64,000 nt of DNA from Dichetophora obliterata (Eukaryota; Arthropoda; Insecta; Diptera; Sciomyzidae). Both the position numbers and the translations under genes were made by a program. Below are positions 34,481 to 45,018 of this stretch, one piece after another. A model generated the notes under the pieces. That model did no database searches. It was given only the letters and a program-made list of their open reading frames with translations, and was not told where the DNA came from. The first letter of the stretch is position 1. Every line of letters starts with the position of its first letter. The stretch lies in assembly GCA_963920525.1 (NCBI GenBank), contig OY986435.1:220750899-220814898 (forward strand), given 5' to 3'.

Positions 34481-35499
34481 GAAATTAAAGTGAATGTGTT
34501 TTTAACAATTCAGTTCATAAACCTTATAAAAAAGTTACTAAGGTTTTTTTTTTATTTTTAATTAATCACAATGTTTTTTTATAATCGCAAAAAGGAGCAC
34601 AATTGGTCTAATAACATTCATAAATGAGATCAATAAAATCTTTAAAAAAATCATATTAACATGAAGTTATAGTCTTTTTATAGTTAAAAAACAAAAATTT
34701 CTATAAACGTGCAAATTTTTTTCGTTTCCTTAAAATAGAAAGGCCACTAACATTTTTTTAAAATCTGGTTCTTCGCTAAAAAAAAATTTTTAATGTTAGG
34801 GCTTTTCTAACGACCAAAATTAATGGGAAAATCTTTCAGTCAAGCAATTCTTCACTTTTAGACAAATTTTAGAAATTTTTTCATTTGATTTATTACTTCT
34901 GATCTCAATATTGTGGCATTTAGTTCACTAGATTTTAAAAAATCTTTTGCTTAAATTAAATTAAATAAATTGTTGAAATCTGCAGTCTGTTTATGTTATT
35001 GGTTTTTATTAAACTTTGAAAATAAAATATTCTTTTAACATTTGCTGTCGAATGAAAAGTTGAAAGAATTCATTAAGCATTTTTATATAAATTGGAGAAA
35101 ATCGACTCATTAAAATAATTTTTTATGTACTTTGCAGAGTACCAAAATTTAGAACTAAATAAATTTTTTAGTTCCTTTAAATCGTTTGCTTACATAGAGT
35201 TCTAAATTCTGTGTTTATAATAGAGTGAAATAAAATGTATCGTAAACACTTTGGTAGTAGGAAAGTAGAACAAATAGAAAATTGTACCAAAAGTGTCAAC
35301 CCTGATGCAGCATATGAAAATATATTGCAGCTGATATATAGCATATATAGCAAATGAACAATTGACTTTAAGGGCTGTTTATACAACCTGCTAATAAAAA
35401 TAGCTAATTGCTCAAATTATAAGATTGCCAGTTTGCATGAATACCCTTAATAAATTTTTCAACACAACAACTTGATTTTGTCTTGTAAGCTTTGCGCAC

Positions 35500-35749
35500 A
35501 ACCTTTATGTTTCTCAAATAGAGCTAGAAAAGAGATAGTGTTTTTCTCAAAGAGACTAATATTAAAGAAATTGTATGGTTATGTTCTTTTGATTTTAATT
35601 AATGATTTAAATATAAATTAGCACATTTATATATATCTTAACTTTCAAATGGGTACCGTAGCTGCCTAATAGAAAAAATATTGAAATATCGCCTGCCATT
35701 CTCAAGCTCTGCGCTCCCGAACATACGTGATTCTCATTTTTTATAATAG
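35500..35749. repeat. Dispersed repeat, copy A (continues after 36593)
   Basis: Shares CTCAAATAGAGCT, GTATGGTTATGTTCTTTT, TTAATTAAT, CGCCTGCC and CTGCGCT with the region 44245-44345 plus 49180-49345. A hAT element sits exactly at its TATAATAG. Confidence 0.6.
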
Positions 35750-36585
35750 CATTGGCTTAGCAAGCGGGGGGCGAAAGGGTGGCAGTTTCCCCCACTTATA
35801 TAGCTAGATAAACAATTTTAAAAAAAACTTCAAAAGCTATTCAAAATATCAGTTTTTTTTTACAACGATAATATTTTTGTATTATATATTTTGCTTTTCT
35901 TTCTCTCTTCTTCATAAGCATGCTTTCGGATAACCATTTTCTTTCTCTGTGCTTACAAAAAGATAGAACAAAATGTAGAGTTTCTACTGCCATTCCATTT
36001 TGAAAAAATTCGGATACACTGAAAAAGCTATTGAATGAAGTTGAAAAACTTGTTGCTTTGGTTTTGACTGTGCCTGCATCAGCAGCTTCATCTGAGCGTT
36101 TTTTTAGTGCACTAAGACGACTTAAAACATATCTTCGAGCAACTATGACACAGAAACGACTCACTCATGTGGCACTTATACACATCACAAAGATAAAACC
36201 GAAGAATTGAATTCGATGGAGGTAGTGAAAGAGTTTGTTTCTCGCAAGGACAGAAAGAAACATTTTGGAAGAATTTAAACTGATATAACTTTTTGTTCCT
36301 TATTGCATTTAAACCATGTAAAGATATACCCAGTCTTGCTTTATAAAAACAATAACTATTTCTTATATTTTCATATCACGATATGAAAGATCCTTTAAAA
36401 ATTATCTCTAATATCGAAATTGGAAAAACTTTTAATATTTTTTTATTTAGTTTTATATTTTTTTATATACTGAAATAAAAAATTTGTTTACGCATATACA
36501 CGTTTCTTTTAAGAAATTTTGGTGATTTTTTTTTGCCCCTCCATTTGTACTGCCCCCTAGATGAAATTAACTTCCGACGCGCTTG
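35750..36585 (+). mobile_element. hAT deletion derivative, same family as 18786-20564
   Basis: 836 bp with CATTGGC...and TTCCGACGCGCTTG ends and perfect duplication TATAATAG (35742-35749, 36586-36593). It retains the dimerisation segment TVPASAASSERFFSALRRLK and downstream sequence near 36060-36275. The internal deletion joins sequence corresponding to about 19025 and about 19930 of the longer copy, so the two copies were deleted differently. It keeps the arginine codon that is a stop in the longer copy. Confidence 0.92.
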
Positions 36586-37087
36586 TATAATAGTATAGAA
36601 TAGATAAAGATAAGAATATCGAGAAATATGTACATTAAGCCGGAGCGAATTTTTAAAGTGTATAGCATCGATTTGGCTCAGAACACATTCGACATGTATT
36701 GTAACAAAAATATTGTAACAAACATGTTAACTATAAAATTTCATTTCGATCTGATTGCATCTCTTCCTGCTCCAGTTTGTCCTTAATACCAGGACAATAT
36801 TTAAAAACTAATTGTATGAAAAATTTTAGGAAGTGAATTGGAAGTAATTGAAGAGCTACACAAAATTTCGTCCTGTTCTGATCATAATCTTCCTGCTTTA
36901 AGATATCCACAAAAATGACATAAATTGAACAAAAATTATATTTCAAATATTTTTAGATGAAGTTATAGGTACTAACTTAAATAAAGAGCAGGAGAGAGCA
37001 GGAGGGGAGGAGGAGATCCCCTGTGGTATCACAACGGTCCGACTATTTGGTTAACCTTTGGTAAGTCTTTGACCAGCCGCCACCTTA

Positions 37088-37112
37088 ACCTAACCTTAAC
37101 CTAACCTAACCC
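37088..37112. repeat. Short CCTAA-type repeat
   Basis: CCTTAACCTAACCTTAACCT followed by AACCTAACCC. It resembles the TTAGG insect telomere unit, but the array is too short and irregular to claim telomeric origin. Confidence 0.5.
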
Positions 37113-37705
37113 AAATATTGATTTTATGACATTTTTTCCGATATAACGTCATATTCTTATTCCAGAATGTCCTTGAAATAGAAACATTTATTTTAAATCA
37201 TATAAATAGCTAAAAATTAAGGCCAAATCAGCTGATTATAGGATAAAATAAACACATACAAAATTTTATTACGATGTGACCCCAAATGCCTACTTCAGAG
37301 TGTCCTTCAAAGTAGCATGCTTCTATAAATTATTTGTATTGCAGTAAACATGATAAGGATCAATAATTAAAAGAATAGAAAATGGCATATTCCACATTTG
37401 ATCGTGATTTTATAATATCTTCCATTTCCAAAATATCCTCAACCCATGAACCCATACGTGGTGCGTACAAACCCCATTAAAAATTAAAAGTGCCTGTTTT
37501 TTGTTTTATGGAACCTTTTTTAACATGCATTTTTGCCACTATAGCTTTTATTTTTGTGCTCTATTTGTCGTTATTCTAATTATGACTAAAAATGAATTTA
37601 CTTGTACTATTTGTTTCTGATTTTAATGAAAAAAGTTAGTGGGGTTGTAGGGTTAAGCCCAAATAGCTTAACATAACAAAAAACAAGGTATGGGTTGTAG
37701 GGTTA

Positions 37706-38402
37706 AACATCACGGTGTCCAAGAAAAGTTTGTGTTTTTCAATATTATAGTCAATTTTAATAGATTTATGATCGCTGATTCCGAATCTGGTAACAAATTT
37801 CTTCTATCTTTATTAGATCCTAAGATTTAAACATACTGTAGAATGAATAAAATAAAAAAAGCTTAGTTTTAATAATATAAAAAAATGTGAAGTTGTCTAC
37901 TTGTTTGTTTGTTCGTCTTTCACTGTTCAACAGAACTTAATGAAATTTGGAATATATGTAGGTTCGATAGGTTGTAGGCTTTTTTAAAATCTTCAAGTTT
38001 TGAGATTGTATTTATAAAAAAATCTACAAGTATTGCGAATTTTTACAGGAAACGCACATTTTTCTTAATGAGTCAGTTGAAAAGTTCCATAGTTTTTATA
38101 GGCTGCACAATTAAATGGCATTTTTCAGTGTGGTTCCGTCGGACTGAAAATTTTTAATCAGCATTTTGTATCATTTTCTATAAAAGTGTGAAGTTATAGA
38201 TAAGGGCTTACTATATCATTCCAGCCTAATTGAAGGATTTTACCATGATCCATATAATTTTTATTCAACACTACATATCTTAAGATACGAAAAACAAATA
38301 TAAAACAACTATATTCCCAGAATCGGAATCAGCGTTTATAAATCTACTGGAATCGACTACAGTATTGACAAAAAATTAATTTTTTTAGCACCGTGGTATT
38401 GA
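37706..38402. mobile_element. TIR element with about 90-bp arms
   Basis: 37708-37795 faces 38317-38399 in inverted orientation: CACGGTG, TCAATA(T/C)TATAGTC-type, TAGATTTAT and CGCTGATTCCGAATCTGG against the reverse of CCAGAATCGGAATCAGCG. The interior of about 520 bp is AT-rich without a transposase. The target duplication is unclear. Confidence 0.7.
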
Positions 38403-39052
38403 ATGTGTTTTTCGAATAGAAAGATGTTGTCATTTCGCGACAAAATTTTGTATAGAAGATTTTCTACCTTATATTTAATAATTTTGCTCATTTTTATGGC
38501 AATAAAAATAATTTTTGAATTCTATTATTTTAAAGGACCATCTGCAGCTGTAGAATTGTATCATATCCTGATGAAAGTTTATGTTAAAAATCATCGCTCC
38601 AATTTTTTACAATTTCATTAATTACAAGTTTTTTAAAAAGTCGTTTAAAAAAATGTCTTGTTTTTGGCTCAGAAATGGAGCAGAAAGATGAAGTTTTATA
38701 CTTTCAAAATTTGGTATCGTTAATGCATGATACCGTATCTATAAATCCTTTTCTGAGTCAGTTCGATACAAGGGTACTTTTTTCTCATATGGTCATTTCC
38801 ACAGAATGGTCTACCAGGAACGAAAATTTAAATGTTAATAAACGAATACTTTTTCCTAACATTCTATTGAAAAAATACAAAAATTTTTAAAATATGCATT
38901 TTCAGCTTATCGCAGTTGTTATTATGAGAAAATTGGCCTGAAAATTAAAAATATGTCTATCTTGCGCTTAGCTACTTTAAATGGTTTTTTCTCTCTAGTA
39001 TTTTTTTGTTTAAACAATGATTGCACCCATTTTATGAAATTTTTCTATCAAT

Positions 39053-39546
39053 AGGTCTGTTTCCGTACGCACTTCAAGCAACTTTCTTCTTTACACATTT
39101 TTCAAGCTCGAGAGAGAAGCAGAACAAGCTAAATGTCAATCTCTATTCTATTACAATTACCCGAAACCATGGTAGAAGAATACAGGTAGATACAAAGCAA
39201 AACTTTATATTTTTTTTTTGTTTCCATTCGCTACACAGCTGAATTTGACAGACATGGCAGTATGGAAAGAGAGCACAGTTAGCGCTGCAGCTACCTCTAT
39301 CCTTATACCATGCCCGAAACTAGCTTGAACTTTACTTGAAATATTTCTTCAAGTACGAATTTTTTTCTTCCAATTGCTTCAATTTATTGTCACTCAGCTG
39401 TCAACAGCAACTGTTCTGCTCGAAACTGGCTTGAAGTCGTTTCCGTACTTTATTTTGAATATTCTCACATTTTGACGGATAATTGAGTTATTCTCACAGA
39501 TTGAACTTTACTCGAACTTTACTTGAAGTTAGTACGGAAACAAACC
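39053..39546. mobile_element. TIR element carrying a nested MITE
   Basis: The ends GGTCTGTTTCCGTACGCACT and, reversed, GGTTTGTTTCCGTACTAACT form terminal repeats of about 25 bp. The interior repeats CTTGAA(C/G)T(T/C)-type words in both orientations. The CATGGTA element at 39168-39312 is inserted in it. Its own target duplication is not clear. Confidence 0.65.
39168..39312. mobile_element. Short TIR element, CATGGTA family, copy 2
   Basis: 145 bp, ends CATGGTAGAAGAATACAGGT and reversed CATGGTATAAGGATAGAGGT, perfect 8-bp duplication CCCGAAAC (39160-39167, 39313-39320). Shorter than copy 1 by an internal deletion after the left end. Confidence 0.92.
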
Positions 39547-39754
39547 TAATAACGGATACTAATAAAAAAATTGAAAAAGATGAAATAAGGCTCGATCAAT
39601 GGTAAATTTCTATTTTGCTTTTATTACTATTCTTATGTCGCGTTCTTGTACTTTAAACATCATTTATCAGTACTTAACGATCATTTTAAGCCAGTGTCTG
39701 CAAATTTGAGTCCAAATCGAATTTGGTAAATTTGGTACTGCGTAAAAAAATCTA

Positions 39755-39965
39755 TATATTTATTTCAGTAAGGATTTCTGAGATGTCAGGATTGGCGGGA
39801 TGTAGAATGATGAAGGAGGTATTGAATGAAAGAGCTGGATGCATAGGCGTGCACAATAGGCTTTCGATTGATGACCTCTGACCTGAAATATGAGCGTTTG
39901 AAAAGAATTTTCGTAATAACTCCTTAACTATAAAAAATGGAAGAGATGGTGTATTCGCTATCACT
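39755..39965. repeat. Dispersed repeat, copy 1
   Basis: Shares ATTTCAGTAAGGATTTCTGA, TGTCAGGATTGGCGG, GAATGAAAGAGCT-type, ATTGATGACC and CGTAATAACTCC with 41448-41640 in the same orientation. Confidence 0.75.
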
Positions 39966-40065
39966 TACGGATACCCTGCAATAAGCATTTTTGTATGTAA
40001 CATGTGTGAATATATACCTACTGTGATGGTAAAAATTTTTTCAGTGTAGTAAATTTTGAACAAAT

Positions 40066-40470
40066 TCCGTTATTATGACATCATAATTATCGCGATATCT
40101 CGAAAACTATAGATTTTCTCAGTACAACGTATTTTTGTATGAAAAGTCGTTGATTTGTACAAATAACGGTAAGCGAATGCTTAGCTTTTCCGAAACATTT
40201 TGTATGGATAGTGGAAGTCAAAAGAAAATTTCCGTTATTATGACATCAACATATTTTCGATATCTCGAAAACTATAGATTTTCTCAGCACAACGTATTAT
40301 TGTATGAAAAGATGTTGATTAGTAAAAATAACGGTAAGCGAAAGCTTTTTCGAAAATGTTTTGTATGGATAGTGGAAGTAAAAAAAATCCCGTTATTATG
40401 ACATTAAAATTTTTGCGATATCTTGAAAACCATAGATTTTCTCAGTACAACGCATTTTTCTATGGCAAGG
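40066..40470. repeat. Tandem repeat, period about 178 bp, 2.3 copies
   Basis: Units start at CCGTTATTATGACAT (about 40068, 40240 and 40390) and share CGATATCTCGAAAAC, TATAGATTTTCTCAG, AACGTATT and TTTTGTATGGATAGTGGAAG. No coding meaning: the frames differ between units. Confidence 0.85.
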
Positions 40471-40654
40471 TCATCGCCTCAGAATGAGAAAACAAACTAT
40501 TGAAATTTCAAGTTTTGACTTTGCAAGCAAATATCTTCGCCATTTTCTAAACGATTTTCATCAAATTTACTTTGTCTGAAAGTTCAATTAAGTGACTATG
40601 AAGAAATCAGAAAAAATTTACCGTTACCTCACCATTTCAATGCTTTATATATAA

Positions 40655-40900
40655 TAAAAAAATACAACAACAACAAAAAATATGAAAGGGAAAAACTGTG
40701 AAATTCACACTGAAATCTCATCGCCTCTGTGGTGTAGTGCGCTAATGCGCTTGCACGGCAGTCACGGCCCGGGTTCGATTCCCGCCGGCATCACAAAGAT
40801 TTCTGATGAAGCCTGTAGCAGAGCCGAAATTGCGATAAAATCAGCTAGTGATATTTTCCTTTTCATATTAAAAATGTTGTTGTTGTTTTTGTTTTTTTGT
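40655..40900 (+). mobile_element. Hairpin element enclosing a tRNA-like head
   Basis: 40655-40692 (ACAACAACAACAAAAAATAT, GAAAGGGAAAAA) is inverted against 40852-40895 (TTTTCCTTTTCATATT, TGTTGTTGTTGTTTTTG). Between them, at 40727-40792, is a tRNA-like segment with TGGTGTAGTGCGCTAATGCG and box B GGGTTCGATTCC. Either a SINE with complementary flanks or a TIR element that captured one. Confidence 0.6.
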
Positions 40901-41447
40901 AAAAGTTCGTTAGAGCAATTAGTTGTTCCAACCTGACCTAAAGCTCAATAAACGATATTAAACTATCAAACAACAATAGTTTGTGTATAAAATCCAGTAT
41001 GATTAAAACTATCAAACATTTAGAAATTGTATTTAAATCATAGAAAATCAACATAATAAATAACAAGGTCATATAGAAAACTTTCAATTGTAATAAAAAA
41101 AAAAAACTCTAAAATATTCACTTTTCTCTCAAAAAATAGGCCAAAAGTTGTTATTGTTGTAAATTTGTTGTTTTCGAAAATTTCCATTTCCCCCACTCTT
41201 TCATATGACGTATCATTTATGAGCAAAAATTTCTTCATTTTAACACATAATTAAAAAGCAGTTTTTATCATTAAAAATCTAGCTACCCCCTAGTTATTTT
41301 TTTTATGAAAATTAATTTTCTCAAAATGTGGTTTTATATTTTTTGCAAAGCTCTACAGAACTTGTGTGAACAAAACTTTCAATTGCAAACCATTCCAAAG
41401 TTATATATGTACATAAAGCTGTGGTTTAAGCCATTTCCTTATCTATA

Positions 41448-41640
41448 TAATTATTTCAGTAAGGATTTCTGATATGTCAGGATTGGCGGAGTGAAGAATG
41501 ATGAATGAGGTATCAAATGAAAGAGCTAGATGGGTGCGCGTGCGTTGGTTTTTCGATTGATGACCTTTGACCTGAAATAAAAGTTTTTAAAGGAAATTTC
41601 CGTAATAACTCCTAAACTATAAGAGATGGAAGAGTAGAAT
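41448..41640. repeat. Dispersed repeat, copy 2
   Basis: Direct-orientation relative of 39755-39965, about 80% similar by eye. No TIR or target duplication was seen. 41640-42300 after it is AT-rich with nothing to report. Confidence 0.75.
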
Positions 41641-42327
41641 GGAATTTTAGGCATTGCTGAGATATACAAAAAACAATTCAGACCTTTTTTGCTGTCACTA
41701 TTTGGAGCGCACTCTCCACTAGACTACAAAGGCTTTTAAATTTAAAAATAATACATTTTTCCAATTTTTGAAAAATGTTATAAAAAATTAAAGGGATCCA
41801 AAATTTTTTGTTTTAATCCAAAGCAAATGCCATCAGAGAACATTTTGCAAGTGCAATGATTGCTAAAGCTTTTTTTTTTTAAATAAATTAAAATAGATGA
41901 TAATTTTTGATTTTATCAAAAGTTATTTAAACTCTTATGAATCTAAAATATTGGGATAGTTTTACGAGATCATCAATTCGGTTAAAGAGCTTATGTGTAA
42001 AGCCATGATAATTTATATTATGATATACTAATGATTTTTATTTTAATAAAATTAAAGCAACAAACTAAGATATGAACATTGCTGCAAAGACTTTCAAATA
42101 TAACAACAACAACAAAAAAACTATAATAATTTCATATACGTATAATCAGCTGCAAGGTGCAAAGAATAGTTAGATATTTTTAAAGACAAACAACAACAAG
42201 AACAGAAAAATGTAGCACTCCGAACTTACCGCGGTGGAGGAATGCTGAGTTTTGCATTTATGAATAATTTGTTTTATTTTTTTTTTTGGAGGGGAAACAA
42301 AAAACAATATCCAATAATTAATATGTT

Positions 42328-42368
42328 GAATATATATATATATATATATACATATTTTTATATATATA
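42328..42368. repeat. AT microsatellite
   Basis: Interrupted (AT)n run (ATATATATATATATATATAT, a break, then TATATATA). Confidence 0.95.
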
Positions 42369-42707
42369 GGAGTAGAAAATGTAAGCATATACATAGAAAA
42401 AAGAAGAAAAAAAGAAGATAGACAGATTAAAATGAAGAAATTTGGTAAAAAATAGATATCGAAAAGAAGCAACACATTCTAGACATAGATACCATATGAA
42501 TTAATATTTATTAATATCAAAATCACAAAATCAAGACAGGAATTGAATTGGATTTAGAAGGTAGATAAAAACTGGTTGCAGTTAACAAACAGAGATTGGT
42601 TCGAAAATAAAAAAAAAAAAAACAAAAAAAAAAAACAATCATAGCTTTTATATATTAAAGAAAGGTGTGTATCTGTAGAAAAAAACTGTATCACAAAAAA
42701 ATCTCAC

Positions 42708-43043
42708 CTGTTTGGGTTGGTTTTGGGACGCAGTGGGGCGCCTTGCTTCAACTTGGCATTGGGATATTGCGACAAATATGTCATCATAGACTGTTCATCG
42801 ACATTGGGATTAACCAATTCCTCGGGCTTAATCAATTGGCGCACATTCAACCAATCATCTGCCAGACCCATAGCTTCAGAGGCATTCTGAACAGCATCCT
42901 TGGGATCCCACATTTCCCAATCGGGACAAAGACCGGGCGCAACAGCATCGACCAAAGCACCAACTGCCTTACCGGTAGTCCAGTCATTTGTGAAATTATT
43001 GATAGGCATTTCTGGGATTCTGCCATGGATCCAGTTGAGCAGT
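42708..43043 (-). CDS. cher: Filamin exon: second calponin-homology domain
   Basis: Encodes [65 protein letters not shown] and [20 protein letters not shown], the CH2 domain of the filamin actin-binding head. CH1 and CH2 together bind F-actin at the cortex and in ring canals (known for Drosophila cheerio). Acceptor ATCCACAG|ACT completes arginine with AG from the previous exon. Donor ACAG|GTGAG leaves AG, completed across a 14.3-kb intron by 28403. The domain is complete from the first helix to the last. Confidence 0.96.
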
Positions 43044-43100
43044 CTGTGGATTGAATGTGAGTTATATGGTAACATATGGTTAAATGGTAAATAAACTCAC

Positions 43101-43246
43101 CTCTGTTTTGGTGTTGCTCCGGAACCATTTATTTGATTATCATCATCACCGTCCCACATGGGCATCGAGATGGAGTAGTGCAAGATAAGCGTCCATATCA
43201 AGCCGAGAATAAGTTTTAATTTGCAATCAACAATATCGGAAGAATC
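43101..43246 (-). CDS. cher: Filamin exon: end of CH1 and CH1-CH2 linker
   Basis: Encodes [20 protein letters not shown] and [20 protein letters not shown], ending [25 protein letters not shown] is the last helix of a CH1 domain; the acidic DGDDD linker before CH2 is longer than in vertebrate filamins. Acceptor CTTCCAG|ATT; donor CAGAG|GTGAGT; intron to CH2 is 57 bp (43044-43100). The exon with the first part of CH1 is not found up to 64000 and must lie further upstream. Confidence 0.94.
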
Positions 43247-43294
43247 TGGAAGGAAGAGATGAGAATGACAACAAATTTTTCTATCTTGTCAAGG

Positions 43295-43602
43295 TATAAT
43301 TATTTGACAAGGTAGCCGTGACAGTTTTTTGGTGATTGCTAGTTGTCAAAAACAGCTAAAGGAATTGTAGTTTGCTGCTGTTGACTAGCTATGTGCCTAT
43401 TTTTAACTTTTCTTTGATTCATTAAATTTGTTCGCGAAGTTTATTGGAATGTTTTTAGTTTGCTTGACTAGCTATGTTTAAGCCGTTGCTTATTTTTTCA
43501 CGTTTCTTTGATTAATTGCATGAACAGCTAATTTTGACAACTACCCATCGCCGCTCGTGAGAAAAAAGCCAGTCGACGCTGCAACCTTGTCAAATAATTA
43601 TA
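43295..43602. mobile_element. Short TIR element next to the CH1 exon
   Basis: The terminal repeats TATAATTATTTGACAAGGT are nearly identical in inverted orientation at both ends. Inside, a block with TTGACTAGCTATGT occurs twice about 90 bp apart. About 308 bp, 49 bp upstream of the acceptor of the 43101-43246 exon. Confidence 0.8.
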
Positions 43603-44244
43603 CAATAAGAAAATCAAGTATGATTTAAACTATTAAACATTTACAATTTGTATTTAAATTATATAAAATCAACATAATATTTCAGGTTTTTAACAAATTG
43701 TAAGCATATCATTATATATACCCAATTCTTCATTGACTTCAAGTTTAAAATCTTCTAGTTTTGGGTACATAATTTAAGAGTTAAAACGTTTAAACATCTC
43801 CTTTGTAGGCTCAAAACTTTCGCAGCATATATTAAAATTATTCAAATAAAAGCACAGCTTGCATTTTCCCAGTCTTTTCTATATCTTCTTGTTCCTTCCT
43901 TCTTTCCTTATTTTTTGGCATTTAAGCGCTCAAATTGAACAAATTTAAGCAATATCAGCTGTAAAAAGTGATTATATGTTTTATGTTGTGGTAGCACTGT
44001 GGTTGCTCGTCGAATTAAGTGTCAGAGATGGGAAAAATTTTTGCTATGTAAAAAGTGTTGTATAACGCAAAAAAGCATTTGATCTTATCTTTAGGGAATC
44101 TCGCCAAAATATCACCAAAAGAAAATGTTGAAACCGCCACTTTTTCGTTAACTCGCCAAACTGGCAGTTTGAGCGACCACTTTGGCGGGATATCGCCATA
44201 TCTGGCAGCCCTGTATGCATGAATGTACTGACTGGTACCTAATG

Positions 44245-44345
44245 CTGCTCAAATAGAGCTTAAAAAGAGAGAGCTTTTTTCTTGCTGAGAATAAGAATAA
44301 AGAAATAGTATGGTTATGTTCTTTTCTTTTTAATTAATTCAAACA
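44245..44345. repeat. Dispersed repeat, copy B, left part (right part 49180-49345)
   Basis: Left part of the repeat whose other copy is 35500-35749. The right part resumes at 49180-49345 with CGCCTGCC, CTGCGCT and TTTATAATAGTATG; the copia element and about 600 other bases lie between. Confidence 0.55.
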
Positions 44346-44815
44346 CTTTTATTGTCAATTTGGCACTATTTTTAAAAAAAACCTTATATATTTCTTATTT
44401 GTGCTCAAATCCACTTGGTATTTTGGCTCAGTGTAAAAATCATGCCTAAATTTATGTTTTACTATAAACAAAAGGTTTAATAGATGCCGTTGTTAAGCAG
44501 TACAAAAAATTTCCCTCAAACGACGTTCAGTGTCAAATTACTAAGAATGTAACGAAAAAAAAAAATAATAAACTATAACTGTACATTTTTTGCCCGTACG
44601 AGTGCAAATCTCCACAGAACGCGATGTGGTAACTGCAATTAGCAGGTTTTTTCAATTCATCTCTTTACCCTATGTACAAAATGTGCCCAAACTTAGTCTA
44701 GATGGTGAATAACAGTCAAATTTTTATTTTAAACATTTTATGAATTAATTTAATTTTGTATTTCTTGTGTGGCAAAAAATATCTAAATCATCTTTTTGAG
44801 CTTTTTTAAAATAAA

Positions 44816-44947
44816 TGTTGAAATACGAATTACACTTTGTATGAAACACTGTATAATTTCATATCAATACTTCATTGTAATCAAATTGTATCTTGTCAAA
44901 TTATTTTATAATAAGTTTTCACTTCGCAATAAAATACTTTTCTAACA
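44816..44947 (+). repeat. Copia 5' LTR
   Basis: 132 bp, TGTTGAAATACG...TTTTCTAACA, with AATAAAA near its end. Four substitutions relative to the 3' LTR. Confidence 0.95.
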
Positions 44948-45018
44948 GGTTATGGGCCTGAGCATTTGAAGTCAAATATAATATTTGAAAAATTTTTTCC
45001 TAAAGGAAATTTTTTGAT

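Larger units (their letters stand above)
28404..42707 (-). other. cher: Filamin intron, 14.3 kb
   Basis: Runs from donor GTGAG (42707 downward) to acceptor AACAG (28404). It separates the actin-binding head from the Ig rod and contains many repeats, listed separately. In 28700-29870, 31150-31400, 31610-31930, 32100-33650, 34490-35500, 36600-37700, 38410-39050, 39970-40060 and 40905-41440 I see only AT-rich sequence without supportable features. A patch near 33500-33560 (TTGATCAGCATCACC, GTCAGTCTGTCGACACG) resembles common dispersed intronic repeats of flies. Confidence 0.85.

Noticed and set aside
37088..37112. Interstitial telomere sequence
   Set aside because: Five short irregular CCTTAA/CCTAA units; flies generally lack TTAGG telomeres and such words are common in introns.
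40066..40470. CRISPR-like array
   Set aside because: The whole unit is repeated, with no short repeat separating unique spacers, and the host is a eukaryote.
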